DNA of 49,727 nucleotides from Candidatus Rifleibacteriota bacterium (lineage in GTDB: Bacteria > UBP17 > UBA6191 > JACPRK01), in NCBI GenBank assembly GCA_016213865.1, contig JACQZL010000303.1, positions 1 through 49,727 of the forward strand, in the 5' to 3' direction. The position numbers and the translations under genes were made by a program. How positions within the stretch are numbered: position 1 is the stretch's first letter; every line of letters starts with the position of its first letter. A model generated the notes under the pieces. The model did no database searches, was not told where the DNA came from, and saw only the letters and a program-made list of their open reading frames with translations. Positions 39,967-49,600 of this stretch are shown here, piece by piece.

Positions 39967-40981
39967 GCGCGAACCCTTGAGGGCCAGTCCAGTCGGGAGC
40001 TGTCCTGCCTGCGGCGGACACAAGTGCGTTTCAGCCGAAACCGGCGTGCTCGACCATCGCTACGGGCTCCCGGGATCTTGGTCCTTCGTACAGTGCCGTG
40101 ACTGCCTTCTTGCCTATCTCGATCCGCGGCCAGCCGATCCCGCGCAGGCCTATCCTACAGGGTACTCACAGCACTCGCCCCCTGCTTGCCCGAGACTTCC
40201 ATGGGATCGGGAGGCAACCGGGTTCCGCGATTGGCTGCGCGCTCGCGTGCTGGCCAGCTACGGGTATCAGGCTGGATCGGAGTTGGCTTCTTCATCGGCC
40301 GTGAACCACCTGCTCGCCTGTCTGCCGTTCGTCCGAGCCGCCGCGCTCTATGGCCTGTCGGTCTTTCCAAGACGGCTGCCCGGCGGGCGACTTCTGGATG
40401 TCGGCTGTGGTAACGGGCGGCTCCTGTCGGTCATGAGGGGACTCGGATGGTCGGTCTTCGGCGTCGAGCGAGATCCGGTCAGTGCCGCGGTTGCGAGAGA
40501 ATCCTGCGGGGCCGTCATCTACCCATCGCTTGACGACCCTGGCCTCGAAGTCGGGTCGATGGACGTGGTGACGATGACGCACGTGCTCGAGCACATGCCC
40601 GCACCGGCTGGCGTCGTGCGCCGTTGTTCGGCGCTGCTGCGTCCGGGGGGACGGTTGGGGATCGCCGTCCCGAACTGGAGAGCCTTCACTCATCGCGTTT
40701 TCGGACGATTCCAGTTCGATCTCGACGCACCTCGACATCTTGTGATGTTCGAGACCGTCACGCTGGAGCGCTTGGTCCAGGCCGAAGGCCTTGTAGTCGA
40801 GAGCGTCAAGACAGATTCCTCTCGTGAGGCGGGCTCTGCCATCGCCAAGAGCTGGCTGAACGAGAAAGAGAGGCCGATGAGACGTTTCGCCCGATGGGTG
40901 TGGACCGTGGCGGGCCACCTGGCGCCCTTCGTCACGCCCGATTGCGGCGAAGAGATCGTCCTCTGGGCGTCAAAGCGATGA
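39959..40981 (+). CDS. Class I methyltransferase with N-terminal zinc-ribbon-like motif
   Basis: The protein is 340 residues from GTG 39959, overlapping the glycosyltransferase stop. The N-terminus has two Cys pairs (SCPACGGHKC and VQCRDCLLAYLDPRP), a zinc-ribbon-like feature common in glycan methyltransferases. The SAM core is RLLDVGCGNGRLLSVMR with GVERDPVSAAVAR. Later motifs are VVTMTHVLEHMPAPAGVVRR and RPGGRLGIAVPNW, with LDAPRHLVMFETVTLERL. It probably methylates a sugar of the exported glycan. Confidence 0.86.
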   Translation: MDEREPLRASPVGSCPACGGHKCVSAETGVLDHRYGLPGSWSFVQCRDCLLAYLDPRPADPAQAYPTGYSQHSPPACPRLPWDREATGFRDWLRARVLASYGYQAGSELASSSAVNHLLACLPFVRAAALYGLSVFPRRLPGGRLLDVGCGNGRLLSVMRGLGWSVFGVERDPVSAAVARESCGAVIYPSLDDPGLEVGSMDVVTMTHVLEHMPAPAGVVRRCSALLRPGGRLGIAVPNWRAFTHRVFGRFQFDLDAPRHLVMFETVTLERLVQAEGLVVESVKTDSSREAGSAIAKSWLNEKERPMRRFARWVWTVAGHLAPFVTPDCGEEIVLWASKR

Positions 40982-40997
40982 AATGGCGCCAAGCCCG

Positions 40998-41747
40998 TCA
41001 ACTGCGACCCGGAGGAGGACAACTGCCAGCGTAGGCACTTCCCGACAGCTTCGACGCCGTGGCGCACCAACCGAGCGGGTGCAGCCGTTGAGTGTCGAAG
41101 CGGTCGAGGTGCATGCAGACGAACTGGGCCAAGCGGACGGCCGCGTGCGACAGCAGCCGGACCGGCGTCAGGGCCAGCTCTCTGGCCGTGCACGCGGCGG
41201 GCCGGCGGAACAGGGGAAAGAGCGTCGGAAGGTCGTAGGCCAGGCGAGTGTACTTTCCGCCCATCGGCCGGATATCCACATCGATGAACCCAGCGTGGAC
41301 CAGCAGCGACCTGAGACCATACGACGTGTAGCGGAAGAAGTCGTGGGGTGGCTGGTGCTCTCCTTGGGCCATCGGTACCGTCACGAAGAGCTTGCCGCCG
41401 GGCTTCAGGACTCGGTGCAACTCGGCGATGCTCTCTCGGGGAAACTCGAGGTGCTCCAGAGTCTGCGTGCACAGAATAGCCTCGAAGACGTCAGACCGCA
41501 GAGGCAACTCGCTCAACCGCGCGATCGCATCGAGACGGCCGAAATCCCAGCTCTGCTGACCGACGGCCAGGTCCACTGCCACGTAGCCACAGTGGGTGAA
41601 GTACCTCTTGTAGTCACACTCGCCGGCTCCGGCGTCGAGCACTCGGCTCCCTGCCGACACGGTGCAGGCAGCCTGTTCGACGAACTGGTTGACGTGCCAG
41701 CGCGCGATGCTGCTGAAGATCGAATACTGTGTGAGGTCCTTGCCCAA
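40998..41747 (-). CDS. Class I SAM-dependent methyltransferase
   Basis: The protein is 249 residues from ATG 41747 (MGKDLTQYSIFSSIARWHVN). Motif I is RVLDAGAGECDYKRYF; ILCTQTLEHLEFPRESIAEL and KPGGKLFVTVPMAQ follow. The segment PHDFFRYTSYGLRSLLVHAGF is typical of sugar-cluster methyltransferase-11 enzymes. It is convergent with the preceding gene (16 bp gap). It begins a minus-strand block that ends with the glycosyltransferase at 43758. Confidence 0.84.
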   Translation of the reverse strand: MGKDLTQYSIFSSIARWHVNQFVEQAACTVSAGSRVLDAGAGECDYKRYFTHCGYVAVDLAVGQQSWDFGRLDAIARLSELPLRSDVFEAILCTQTLEHLEFPRESIAELHRVLKPGGKLFVTVPMAQGEHQPPHDFFRYTSYGLRSLLVHAGFIDVDIRPMGGKYTRLAYDLPTLFPLFRRPAACTARELALTPVRLLSHAAVRLAQFVCMHLDRFDTQRLHPLGWCATASKLSGSAYAGSCPPPGRS

Positions 41748-41808
41748 GTCTGCTGATCGGGCTGACTGTATCGCTGCGCTGAGGTGGGAGTAAAGAGGCG
41801 TCTACCGG

Positions 41809-42531
41809 TCAGGTCTGCGGCCGTCTCGCCGAGAGGACGTATCCCAAGGCGTATCGGTGCCTGAGAACGTCACCCCTCACCTTCTCGATGATGCGGTCTC
41901 CTGCAGTAGCCAGGGCTGCCGCAGGAGCGGTCAGGATCGGCCAGCGCAAAAGAGGCTGGGCCATCGTGAAGACCGCTGCAAAGAGGCCTCCGACCGGCTC
42001 GATCGCGAGGTCCACGAAACCCGCCTCGGAGAGCATCCGAGCCAGGCACTCGGCCGATTGACGGCCGTAATCGATGGGCTCCGGCATCAACGGCGCGAGG
42101 AACGGTGTGCAGGCATAGAAGGCGCCTCCGGGCGCGAGGACCCGGCAGATCTCTCGCATCAGGGCGCGCAGATCGTAGATCAGGTGCGTCACGTTGACCA
42201 GGAGGATGGAATCGAAGGCCCTCTCCCGGAAAGGCAACTGCCGCTCCAGATCGAGCACGACGTCCGGGTGGTACGACGGCACGAGATCCGCCCGCAAGTA
42301 GCGCGCTACCCGGCTCGTGTCGAGGTAACGCAGGCGATAACTCGAAGCCGCACCGCTGCCCAGGTCCAGAGTGACCCCTGCCGGGTGAAAGGCGGCGCGG
42401 ATCTGGTTGTTGGCAAGGACCCGGCCAAGTGACTTACCACGCCAGCCGACCTCCTCCACCAACTCGAGCCAACCCGGCCAAGAAGAAGCCACCGCCCCGA
42501 CCGCGGCCGCACGCTCGCAGCTCCGGTTCAT
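41809..42531 (-). CDS. Class I SAM-dependent methyltransferase
   Basis: The protein is 240 residues from ATG 42531, which overlaps the stop of the glycosyltransferase gene at 42528 (ATGA). Motif I is VTLDLGSGAASSYRLRYL; YLRADLVPSYHPDVVLDLE and FDSILLVNVTHLIYDL are later motifs, with APGGAFYACTPFLAPL. It is translationally coupled to the upstream glycosyltransferase and probably acts on the same intermediate. Confidence 0.82.
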   Translation of the reverse strand: MNRSCERAAAVGAVASSWPGWLELVEEVGWRGKSLGRVLANNQIRAAFHPAGVTLDLGSGAASSYRLRYLDTSRVARYLRADLVPSYHPDVVLDLERQLPFRERAFDSILLVNVTHLIYDLRALMREICRVLAPGGAFYACTPFLAPLMPEPIDYGRQSAECLARMLSEAGFVDLAIEPVGGLFAAVFTMAQPLLRWPILTAPAAALATAGDRIIEKVRGDVLRHRYALGYVLSARRPQT

Positions 42532-43664
42532 CGTCGCTGGACCACCTCCAGGAAGATCTGGGCCAGCCGGGACGCCAACACCGAGGTACTGAATCGCCGC
42601 AAGGCCAGCGAGCGCAGGCGAGCCCGCATGACCTCCAACTGAGCGGAGTCCAGGGCCGCCACGTCCGAGAGGCGCTGGGCCAGGCTGTTCGGGTCACGAT
42701 AGGCAACTACCAAGGCGGCATCCAGCTCCGGCTCACCCTCGAAGAACGCCGAGTTGGGCGTGATCGTGGGCAGGCCGCAGCTCATTGCTTCCATGGCTGA
42801 CTTGTCGAAACTGCCTGCGCGCGTGAGGTTGAGGAAGAGGTGACTTTCGCGCATCAGCGCTGGCATTTTCGCGTAGGGGACGGGGCCGAGGAACTCGACG
42901 GTCCCGGAGAGCCCCAGTTCGCAGAGTCGCGCCTTTAGAGCTGCGTGGCAGCTCTTCTCCTCGGGAGTCTCGATCCGGCCCGCGATGCGGACGTGCAGCG
43001 GGGGCCCAGCGGTGGCGTTGCGGCTTCTACACTGCAAGGCGTCGACGAGTACGTCGTACTCCTTGACGGGAGCGACCCTGCCCACGGCCAGGACTCGAAC
43101 GGGTCCGTCGGAGGCGACACGGCCAGGCGCGAAAAACTCGGTGTCAATCCCGTGGCCGATCGCCAGCGGTGCGGCGGCCGGCAGGCGGCAACTGTCGAGA
43201 GAGGCCGTCACTATCCGAGCAGCCACGTATCGCGAGGCCCGGAGCAGCGGGGAGACCCGGCGGTGCACGAACCAGAGCACGATTGGCACCCCTCGCAAGA
43301 AGGCCTGTGGGGCTGCCGCCAACGCATACTCGGGACACATGTGCGCAAACACGACGTCGACCCCGCGAGCGAAGGAGGCACCCAAAGCCCGCTGGAGCCG
43401 GGCGAATCGGGCCAGGCGGCCAGCTCCCGATCGGGTGCCGACGACCGTCACGATGGAAGTTGCCGGAAGGTCGTACTCCCCCGCCCGCAGGGCGATGACA
43501 TCCAGACGGCCGACTCGACGGGACAATTCTCGGCACCACCCGACTATCGCGCCCAGTAGATCGTCCTGAAAGTCGAGCACCTGCGTGATCATCACGACCC
43601 GCAGCTTCGAGGCCTCAGCAGGAGGAGAGCGTTGCATGGGTGGGAGTTCCAGAGTGGAAAGCAC
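42528..43664 (-). CDS. Family 4 glycosyltransferase
   Basis: The protein is 378 residues from GTG 43664; ATG 43637 would shorten it by nine. The GT-B fold shows LRVVMITQVLDFQDDLLGAI at the start, APLAIGHGIDTEFFAPGR, VLAVGRVAPVKEYDVLVDAL and SHLFLNLTRAGSFDKSAMEAM. The last, with its Glu-x7-type donor loop, is typical of GT4 enzymes. TATAAT at 43674-43669 places a transcription start at or near the GTG, so the mRNA may lack a leader. The product probably adds a hexose in the glycan. Confidence 0.84.
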   Translation of the reverse strand: MLSTLELPPMQRSPPAEASKLRVVMITQVLDFQDDLLGAIVGWCRELSRRVGRLDVIALRAGEYDLPATSIVTVVGTRSGAGRLARFARLQRALGASFARGVDVVFAHMCPEYALAAAPQAFLRGVPIVLWFVHRRVSPLLRASRYVAARIVTASLDSCRLPAAAPLAIGHGIDTEFFAPGRVASDGPVRVLAVGRVAPVKEYDVLVDALQCRSRNATAGPPLHVRIAGRIETPEEKSCHAALKARLCELGLSGTVEFLGPVPYAKMPALMRESHLFLNLTRAGSFDKSAMEAMSCGLPTITPNSAFFEGEPELDAALVVAYRDPNSLAQRLSDVAALDSAQLEVMRARLRSLALRRFSTSVLASRLAQIFLEVVQRR

Positions 43665-43668
43665 CGAG

Positions 43669-43674
43669 ATTATA
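43669..43674 (-). promoter_or_regulatory. Perfect -10 box (TATAAT) ahead of the GT4 gene
   Basis: TATAAT on the minus strand ends five bases before the GTG at 43664. No good -35 is present at 17 bp. The position implies a leaderless or near-leaderless transcript. Confidence 0.4.
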
Positions 43675-43757
43675 GCCTGGGTGGAATCGCTCGGGGGCCC
43701 GCGGGTCGCATGCCGGTCACCCGGGCCGTACCGCGGCCGAGGCCGTACGCGGCAGCT

Positions 43758-45023
43758 CTACCCGGATCGTCCCACGCGGGTCTGCTCGAGCGACCGCGCT
43801 GTCTCATAGAACGTGAGCATCGAGGCTGCTCGACGGTTCCACGTGTATCGCTCGACGTCCTCTCGTGCTCGTGAAGACAGCCGGTGTGCCAGCTCCGGAT
43901 CGTCGAGAAGCCTGGCAATGGCGGCAGCCAGGACCGCGGGGTCGTCAGGGGCCACCAACAAGGCATTTCGTTCGTTGGCCAGCACCTCGCGGATCGCCGG
44001 TAGGTCGCTGGCGACGATTGGCCTGCCACTGGCCATGTACTCGAAGAGCTTCATGGGCGAGGAGAACTCACGCCCATATGGGGACCACGAACGGGTGGGC
44101 AGGACGAGAACCGACGCCGCGGCCAGAACCCTGGGGACCTGTAACGGAGGCACCGCGGTGGCGAAGCGCATGCGCGCCCGTCGCTGGACTGAGAGCCCTG
44201 CCTGAAGGTCACGGGCCACGTCCTCGGGGCCACCCACGACGACGCCGATGGCGTCACGACCCACCGTCTCGAGGGTGGCGGGAAGCAGGTCGACACCCTT
44301 CCAGCCGTAGTGGAGAGACCCGCAGTACATCACCAGCCGGGCGCCCATGGGCAGATCGAGGTCTCGACGGAAGTCGGAACCGTCTCCAGCGGACGCGAAG
44401 GGCTCGAGTTTGACGCCGTCGGGCGCAACGAGAACACGACGGGGGTCTATCCCGCGTCTCAGCAGCCGTTGGCGCAGGCAGTCCGTGATGACGACGGCTC
44501 CGCCAATCCTCGGCAGACACCAGTCCAGTACCGGAGAGAGCGCCTCCGGCAGATCGTGAACCTCGAGAAAGAAGTGGCGCGCAGGTCCTCCAGCACGCAT
44601 CACGAGGGCCAGGAAGAGATCGAGCAGATCTCGGGAGTGGACGACACCGTCACACCGGGATATCGGCCCCAGTGCAGCAAGTGCGAACGTCCAGGCGCGC
44701 AGCCGGAAAGCCAGCGGCTCGAGAACGGAAGGAACCTGACCCTGGAAGTCCAGATGCCGCAGGCGAACGATGGGAAAAGGATGCTCCACTCCGTAGGTGC
44801 TCCAGACTTCCTCATCCGGCACAGGCCGCTCCAGACGAGGCAAGACCAGTCGGACTTGCGCGCCGGCGGCCGCGAGCGCCTCACAGTTCCGCAGAATCTG
44901 GATGGTGTGCGCCCGCGGACTGGGGATTCGCACGCTGGCGGTCATCGTCACCCGCAGATTGTCCCGGCGAAGCTGCTCTCGAGGCGAAGAACAAGACTGC
45001 GGAGCTGCTGTGACTGGCGACAT
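43758..45023 (-). CDS. Family 4 glycosyltransferase
   Basis: The protein is 421 residues from ATG 45023; the frame upstream has no family similarity. The N-terminal block VRIPSPRAHTIQILRNCEAL is the acceptor-side motif of GT4 enzymes. The C-terminal domain has VLVAPDGVKLEPFASAGD, RLVMYCGSLHYGWKGVDLLP and the donor loop SPMKLFEYMASGRPIVASDL. It probably transfers a hexose. It reads divergently from the methyltransferase gene at 45125, with about 100 bp between them for both promoters. Confidence 0.84.
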   Translation of the reverse strand: MSPVTAAPQSCSSPREQLRRDNLRVTMTASVRIPSPRAHTIQILRNCEALAAAGAQVRLVLPRLERPVPDEEVWSTYGVEHPFPIVRLRHLDFQGQVPSVLEPLAFRLRAWTFALAALGPISRCDGVVHSRDLLDLFLALVMRAGGPARHFFLEVHDLPEALSPVLDWCLPRIGGAVVITDCLRQRLLRRGIDPRRVLVAPDGVKLEPFASAGDGSDFRRDLDLPMGARLVMYCGSLHYGWKGVDLLPATLETVGRDAIGVVVGGPEDVARDLQAGLSVQRRARMRFATAVPPLQVPRVLAAASVLVLPTRSWSPYGREFSSPMKLFEYMASGRPIVASDLPAIREVLANERNALLVAPDDPAVLAAAIARLLDDPELAHRLSSRAREDVERYTWNRRAASMLTFYETARSLEQTRVGRSG

Positions 45024-45059
45024 GTCGGCTCGAGGAGAGGACGGTGCGATTCGGGTGCG

Positions 45060-45088
45060 TTGACGCTGCCTGCCAAGGCACGTATAGT
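45060..45088 (+). promoter_or_regulatory. Promoter of the methyltransferase gene at 45125
   Basis: A -35 TTGACG (45060-45065) and a -10 TATAGT (45083-45088) are separated by 17 bp, close to the consensus. A second -10-like box, TACAAT, lies at 45111-45116. Confidence 0.55.
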
Positions 45089-45124
45089 ATCGGCCTCCAC
45101 CAGCACTCGATACAATTCTCATTG

Positions 45125-45739
45125 ATGCGCGTTTTCCTGAAGCTGGTCGCGGCCACGTTGGCCGGCAAGAGTCCACTGCACCACGTCTACTTCGAGGGTC
45201 GTCGGGTGCTGGACATAGCCTGTGGTACCGGCAACTTACCCGATCACGACACCGAGTCGTATGTCGGCGTGGATATTTCTGACGAGATGCTCCGCCGGTC
45301 CCGTGAGTCGGGCCGGAAGGTCGTCAAGGCCGATGCTTGCCGGCTGCCCTTTCGGACCGGGAGCTTCGGCGCCGTCAACTGCGCCAACATCATCGAGCAC
45401 CTCCATCCGCCCCAGGCAGCGGCGATGGTCTTCGAGGCGGGCCGCGTGCTGGCCCCAGGAGGCGTGCTGCTCATCCGAACACCTTCGGTCGCCAGCGTCT
45501 GGAACACCTTCAGTCACGTGAGGCCCTACCCTCCGGCTGCGATACAGAAACTCCTGACGACCGCCACCGAGGACTACGTGCGGACCGACAGGTGTTTGCC
45601 CAAGCTGGCGATCGAGCGGGTCTTCACGTACGGGTCGGTCTTCGACAGCCGGCTCGGGCGTCTCCTGACGGCCCTTCTCGGCCTCCTCTTGCCCTGGGGC
45701 CACACGGGCTACGCCGTCGTCCTCCGGCGACACGGATGA
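45125..45739 (+). CDS. Class I SAM-dependent methyltransferase
   Basis: The protein is 204 residues from ATG 45125 (MRVFLKLVAATLAGKSPLHH); the frame open from 45044 precedes a good promoter and is rejected. Motif I is RVLDIACGTGNLP, with VGVDISDEMLRRSR as the SAM ribose site. VNCANIIEHLHPPQAAAMVF and APGGVLLIRTPSVASVWN follow. It is the eighth methyltransferase domain of the cluster. Confidence 0.84.
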   Translation: MRVFLKLVAATLAGKSPLHHVYFEGRRVLDIACGTGNLPDHDTESYVGVDISDEMLRRSRESGRKVVKADACRLPFRTGSFGAVNCANIIEHLHPPQAAAMVFEAGRVLAPGGVLLIRTPSVASVWNTFSHVRPYPPAAIQKLLTTATEDYVRTDRCLPKLAIERVFTYGSVFDSRLGRLLTALLGLLLPWGHTGYAVVLRRHG

Positions 45740-45807
45740 AGACGGCCATCGCGACCGGACGCCTACCCGTTCGCCCGTCCCCCGTTGACCGCAATCGGTC
45801 TGACTGA

Positions 45808-46626
45808 TACAGTCTGGTTGTAGTCGTCCTGTTCGGTGGGGAACGAGGCTCCAACAACCTGTTCCAGAACTCCTGGAGCTGGGATGGCACAGCTTGGTCA
45901 CAACTGACCCCGGGTGTGTCGCCACCAGCCCGAAGCCATATCTCACTCGGCTATGACAATGTACGTGCCAAAGTGCTTCTGTTCGGCGGTTATGGAGGCT
46001 CACGACTGAATGACACGTGGGAGTTCGACGGGACGTCGTGGGCGGAACGACCTTCCTCCTACCGCTCCCTCCGCTCGTTACGCGGCTGGAATGGCCTACG
46101 ACCTCGGCCGGAAGAGATGCGTTCTCATGGGGGGAGCCCGGCGCCTGGCCCGAGGAGTGACGAAACCTGGGAGTGGGATGGGACCACGTGGACTCGGTTC
46201 ATGGACTCACCCCATCCGTCCAATCGAGACCTGGCGGGGGTCTGCTACGACTCGTCACGGAGGCGAGTGGTGCTGTTCGGAGGACGCTTCACGGCTCTGC
46301 TCTCTGACACCTGGGAGAGAGAGGGAAGCAGTTGGACGCAGATGACACCGAGCTCATCTCCAGCACCGGCGGAAGAAGAGCACCTCCTTGCCTTCGACGA
46401 GACCAGGCAACGCGCCGTTTACTTTCATGCGATTGACCATACGACGTGGGGTAACCGTTCACGGCAACATCGCGAGCAGCAGGCGAAACGACAGGTTTGA
46501 AGGCCTTCTCACCACGAAGACACGGAGCGCACCAAGGAAGCACGAAGGGGAGAGTAAGACAAAGAAGTCAATCTTGGTGCCCACTTCGTGCCCCTCGTGA
46601 CTTGGTGGTGAACGCTTACGACGTGG
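45808..46626 (+). pseudogene. Kelch-repeat part of a large extracellular protein, broken
   Basis: Kelch units are clear: VVLFGGERGSNNLFQNSW, NVRAKVLLFGGYGGSRLNDTW, ARYAAGMAYDLGRKRCVLMG, and RRVVLFGGRFTALLSDTW. They lie in two frames: the +1 shift is near 46041-46050 and the return near 46130-46150, around a G6 run. The frame begins after a TGA (45805), so the N-terminus and signal peptide are missing. A 166-bp MITE-like element interrupts the next Kelch unit (HTTW | EYDGVTWSRV) and adds stop codons. The original gene continued into the 46639-49727 frame. Confidence 0.75.
46451..46616. mobile_element. 166-bp MITE-like element inserted into the Kelch gene
   Basis: Direct repeats TACGACGTGGG flank it at 46440-46450 and 46617-46627. 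The ends are GTAACCGTTCAC (46451-46462) and GTGAACGCTTAC (46608-46619), inverted with one mismatch if three bases are shared with the duplication. The interior has a long imperfect inverted repeat rich in CACCACGAAG and CACCAAG words. There is no transposase, so it is non-autonomous. Insert plus duplication is 177 bp, a multiple of three, but it adds stop codons at 46498, 46555 and 46608. Confidence 0.7.
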
Positions 46627-46638
46627 GAGTACGACGGG

Positions 46639-49600
46639 GTGACATGGTCTCGGGTGCAACTGGCGCAGGAGCTTCCCCTCGGCAGCGGAACGGCGCTGGT
46701 CTACGACTCCGGGCGGAAGTGTCTGGTCGCGTTCGGCGGTTCCTTCCAGGACAAGGTCTACTCCTCCGAGACATGGGAACTGTCCTCGCTGGACCCGGGT
46801 TCGAGCACGACTTCGACCAACCACTCCCCCACCGGCATCACCGCAACCGCCGCGGCCACCCGCGTGCGGCCCGCCACGCCGGTGCAACTCACCGGCGCCG
46901 CGACCGATCCGGATGGCGATCCGCTGAGCTACGCGTGGTCGCTCGGCAGCCAGCCGGGAACCGGGACTCTGACCGGCGCCAGCACTGCCACGCCCACCTT
47001 CCGGGCCACCCGCTCGGGAACGTATACCGTGCACCTCACCGTCTCTGACGGCCGCGGCGGCACAGGACAGACCAGCGTCAGCATCGTCGTCAACTCGCCT
47101 CCCGCGGTCGACGCGGGCAGCGACGTCACGGCCGTCGTGGGCTCCGCGGTGACGCTCTCGGCGACGGGCACCGATGACGACCTGGAGGTCCTGACGTATG
47201 CCTGGAGCCAGACGTTCGGCCCGGCGGTCTCGCCGACGTCCTGGAGCACTCGCTCCATCAGCTTCACGTTGCCGCTGGTGGGTGGCTACGCCTTCACGGT
47301 CACCGCCAGCGATCCCAACGGTGACGTGGCGCAAGATGCCGTTGCACTCACCGCAACAGCGCCACCGCGGGCCGACCTCGTGGCCGTGTCGGTAGCCACG
47401 ACCGCCACTCGAGTGGAACTGGGACAGCCCCTGGCGGTCACGGGCAGCGTTCGCAATGGAGGAGACGCCACGTCCGCGGTCTCGCTGGCCTCCTTCCAGC
47501 TCTCGCTCGATCCCACGCTTTCGGGGGTCGAACCGCTGCTGGGTACAGCCAGTCTCCCCGCCCTGGCCCCGAACGTCGCCTTCGGCATCAGTGCGAGCTG
47601 GGCGGTCCCCGGCTCGGTGGCGCCCGGCGGCTACCATGTGGGATTGACCGTCGACAGCGGCGGCGCCGTGAGCGAATCGAACGAGTCGAACAACGTGGCC
47701 ATCACCGACTCGACCGTGGCGGTCGAGCGACCCGTGGTGCGCCAGCCCAACCTCGTGGCCCGCGCGATCAGCGGGCCTTCCACCGTGCGGGCCGGCGACG
47801 CTTTCTCCGCGGCCGCCGTCGTCGAGAACTCGGGGAACGCCGACGTCACGGCGACCTTCGCCCTCGAGTACGTCTTGTCGGCCAACCCGGGCTTCGACGC
47901 AAGCGACCGGGTCCTGGGCGCCGAGACGCTCCCGGGCCTCGCCGCGGGCGCACGCTCGGAGCGATACCCCTCGCTGAGCGCCCCTGCCGGGACCGCCGCG
48001 GGCGGCTACCACTTGTTGCTGCGGGTCGATCCCCCGGCCGTGGTCGACGAGTCGTCGAGGGCCGACAACACGGTCGCTTCGGTACTGACCGTCCAGGTGA
48101 CCAGCCGGCCCGCCGACACGACGCCTCCGACGGCCAACCTGGCCTACGGCCCGGGCCCGACGCTCACGACCAGCGGAACCCTGACGATCACGGCGACCTT
48201 CAGTGAGCCGCTCTCGGCGACGCCGGCGGTCCAGTTGAGCAGCGACGGCGGCCGGTTGCTGGGCGGTGCCATGGCACCGGCGGGGCCCGGCAACGTGTAC
48301 GTGTACCGCCAGCCGTTCGGGGCAGCCGACAGCGGGGCGTACACCGTGTCCTTGCGGGCTGTCGACGAGGCGGGCAACGCGCTGGTGATGCAGCCGGCCA
48401 ACAACCTGCTAACCGTGGCCATCGTCTCGAACCGCCCTCCGGTCGCCAACGCGGGGCCCGACCGCACGGTGTCGGCGGGCTCGACCGTGCGACTCGAGGG
48501 CTCGGGAACCGACCCGGACGGAGATCCGCTCACGTACTCGTGGCTCGCCCCGGACGGAGTGACCCTGTCCGATCCGGCGTCGCCAACGCCGGCATTCACA
48601 CCGACGGCTGCCGCAACTCATCGGCTGGTGCTGCGGGTATCGGACAGCCATGGGGCGTGGGACGAGGACGGGGTCGACCTCACGGTGGGGCAGGTGACGC
48701 CGGGCTTGCAGACCGAGCTCTTGGTGGTGCGTGGCATCGTGAGGCTGGAGAGCGGCGACTGTCTGCCGGCGGGTTCGCGGGTGCGCATCGAGAACTCGAG
48801 GACCGGCGACGTGGCGACGGGTCGCATCCGGACGGTGGCCGGGACAGGTGTGGCGGCTTCGACGGGCGACGGCGGGGCACCGGCGGCGGCGGCCTTCAAC
48901 TCCCCGGCCGGCCTGACCGTCGACTCGCTCGGGGTCGTGCTGGTCACCGAACTGCTGGGGCACCGGGTGCGTCGGATCGACCTGGTGGACAATACCGTGG
49001 AAACCCTGGCCGGCAACGGTATCCCGGGGTACGGTGGCGACGGCGGATCGGCCACCCAGGCCCAGCTCTTCTCTCCCATCCGGGTGGCCGTGCGCGAGAA
49101 CGGCGACCTCGTGATCGCCGATCGCGACAACCACCGCGTGCGCCTGGTAGAAGCCCGCTCGGGTCTGATACGGACCTTGGCCGGGACCGGCACGCGCGGG
49201 TTCAGCCTCGACGGCACGCAGGCCGACAGGGGCGCCGTCGCTTCTCCGCAGGGATTGGCCGTGGCTCCCGCGGGCGACCTGGTCTTTGCCGACACGGGCA
49301 ACCACCGCGTGCGACGCATCGTCTCGCCGGTGGCCGCCGGGCCCGACGATCACCCGGGCAGCGCCCTGCTCGCGGGCGCGGCGGAGACGCTCGCCGTCAA
49401 CGGTCCGGCCACGAACGGGAACCTGGAAGTGGCCGGCGACGTGGACTTCTTCCGATTCGAAGCCGGACCGGGTTCTGTCTACAGGCTCCAGACGGCCCTG
49501 GGCACTCTCGACGACACGGTGTTGACGCTCTTCGACCGGGACGGGTCCCACGTGCTGGCCGAGAACGACGACGTGAGCGGCGGACGGGCCTCGCGCCTCG

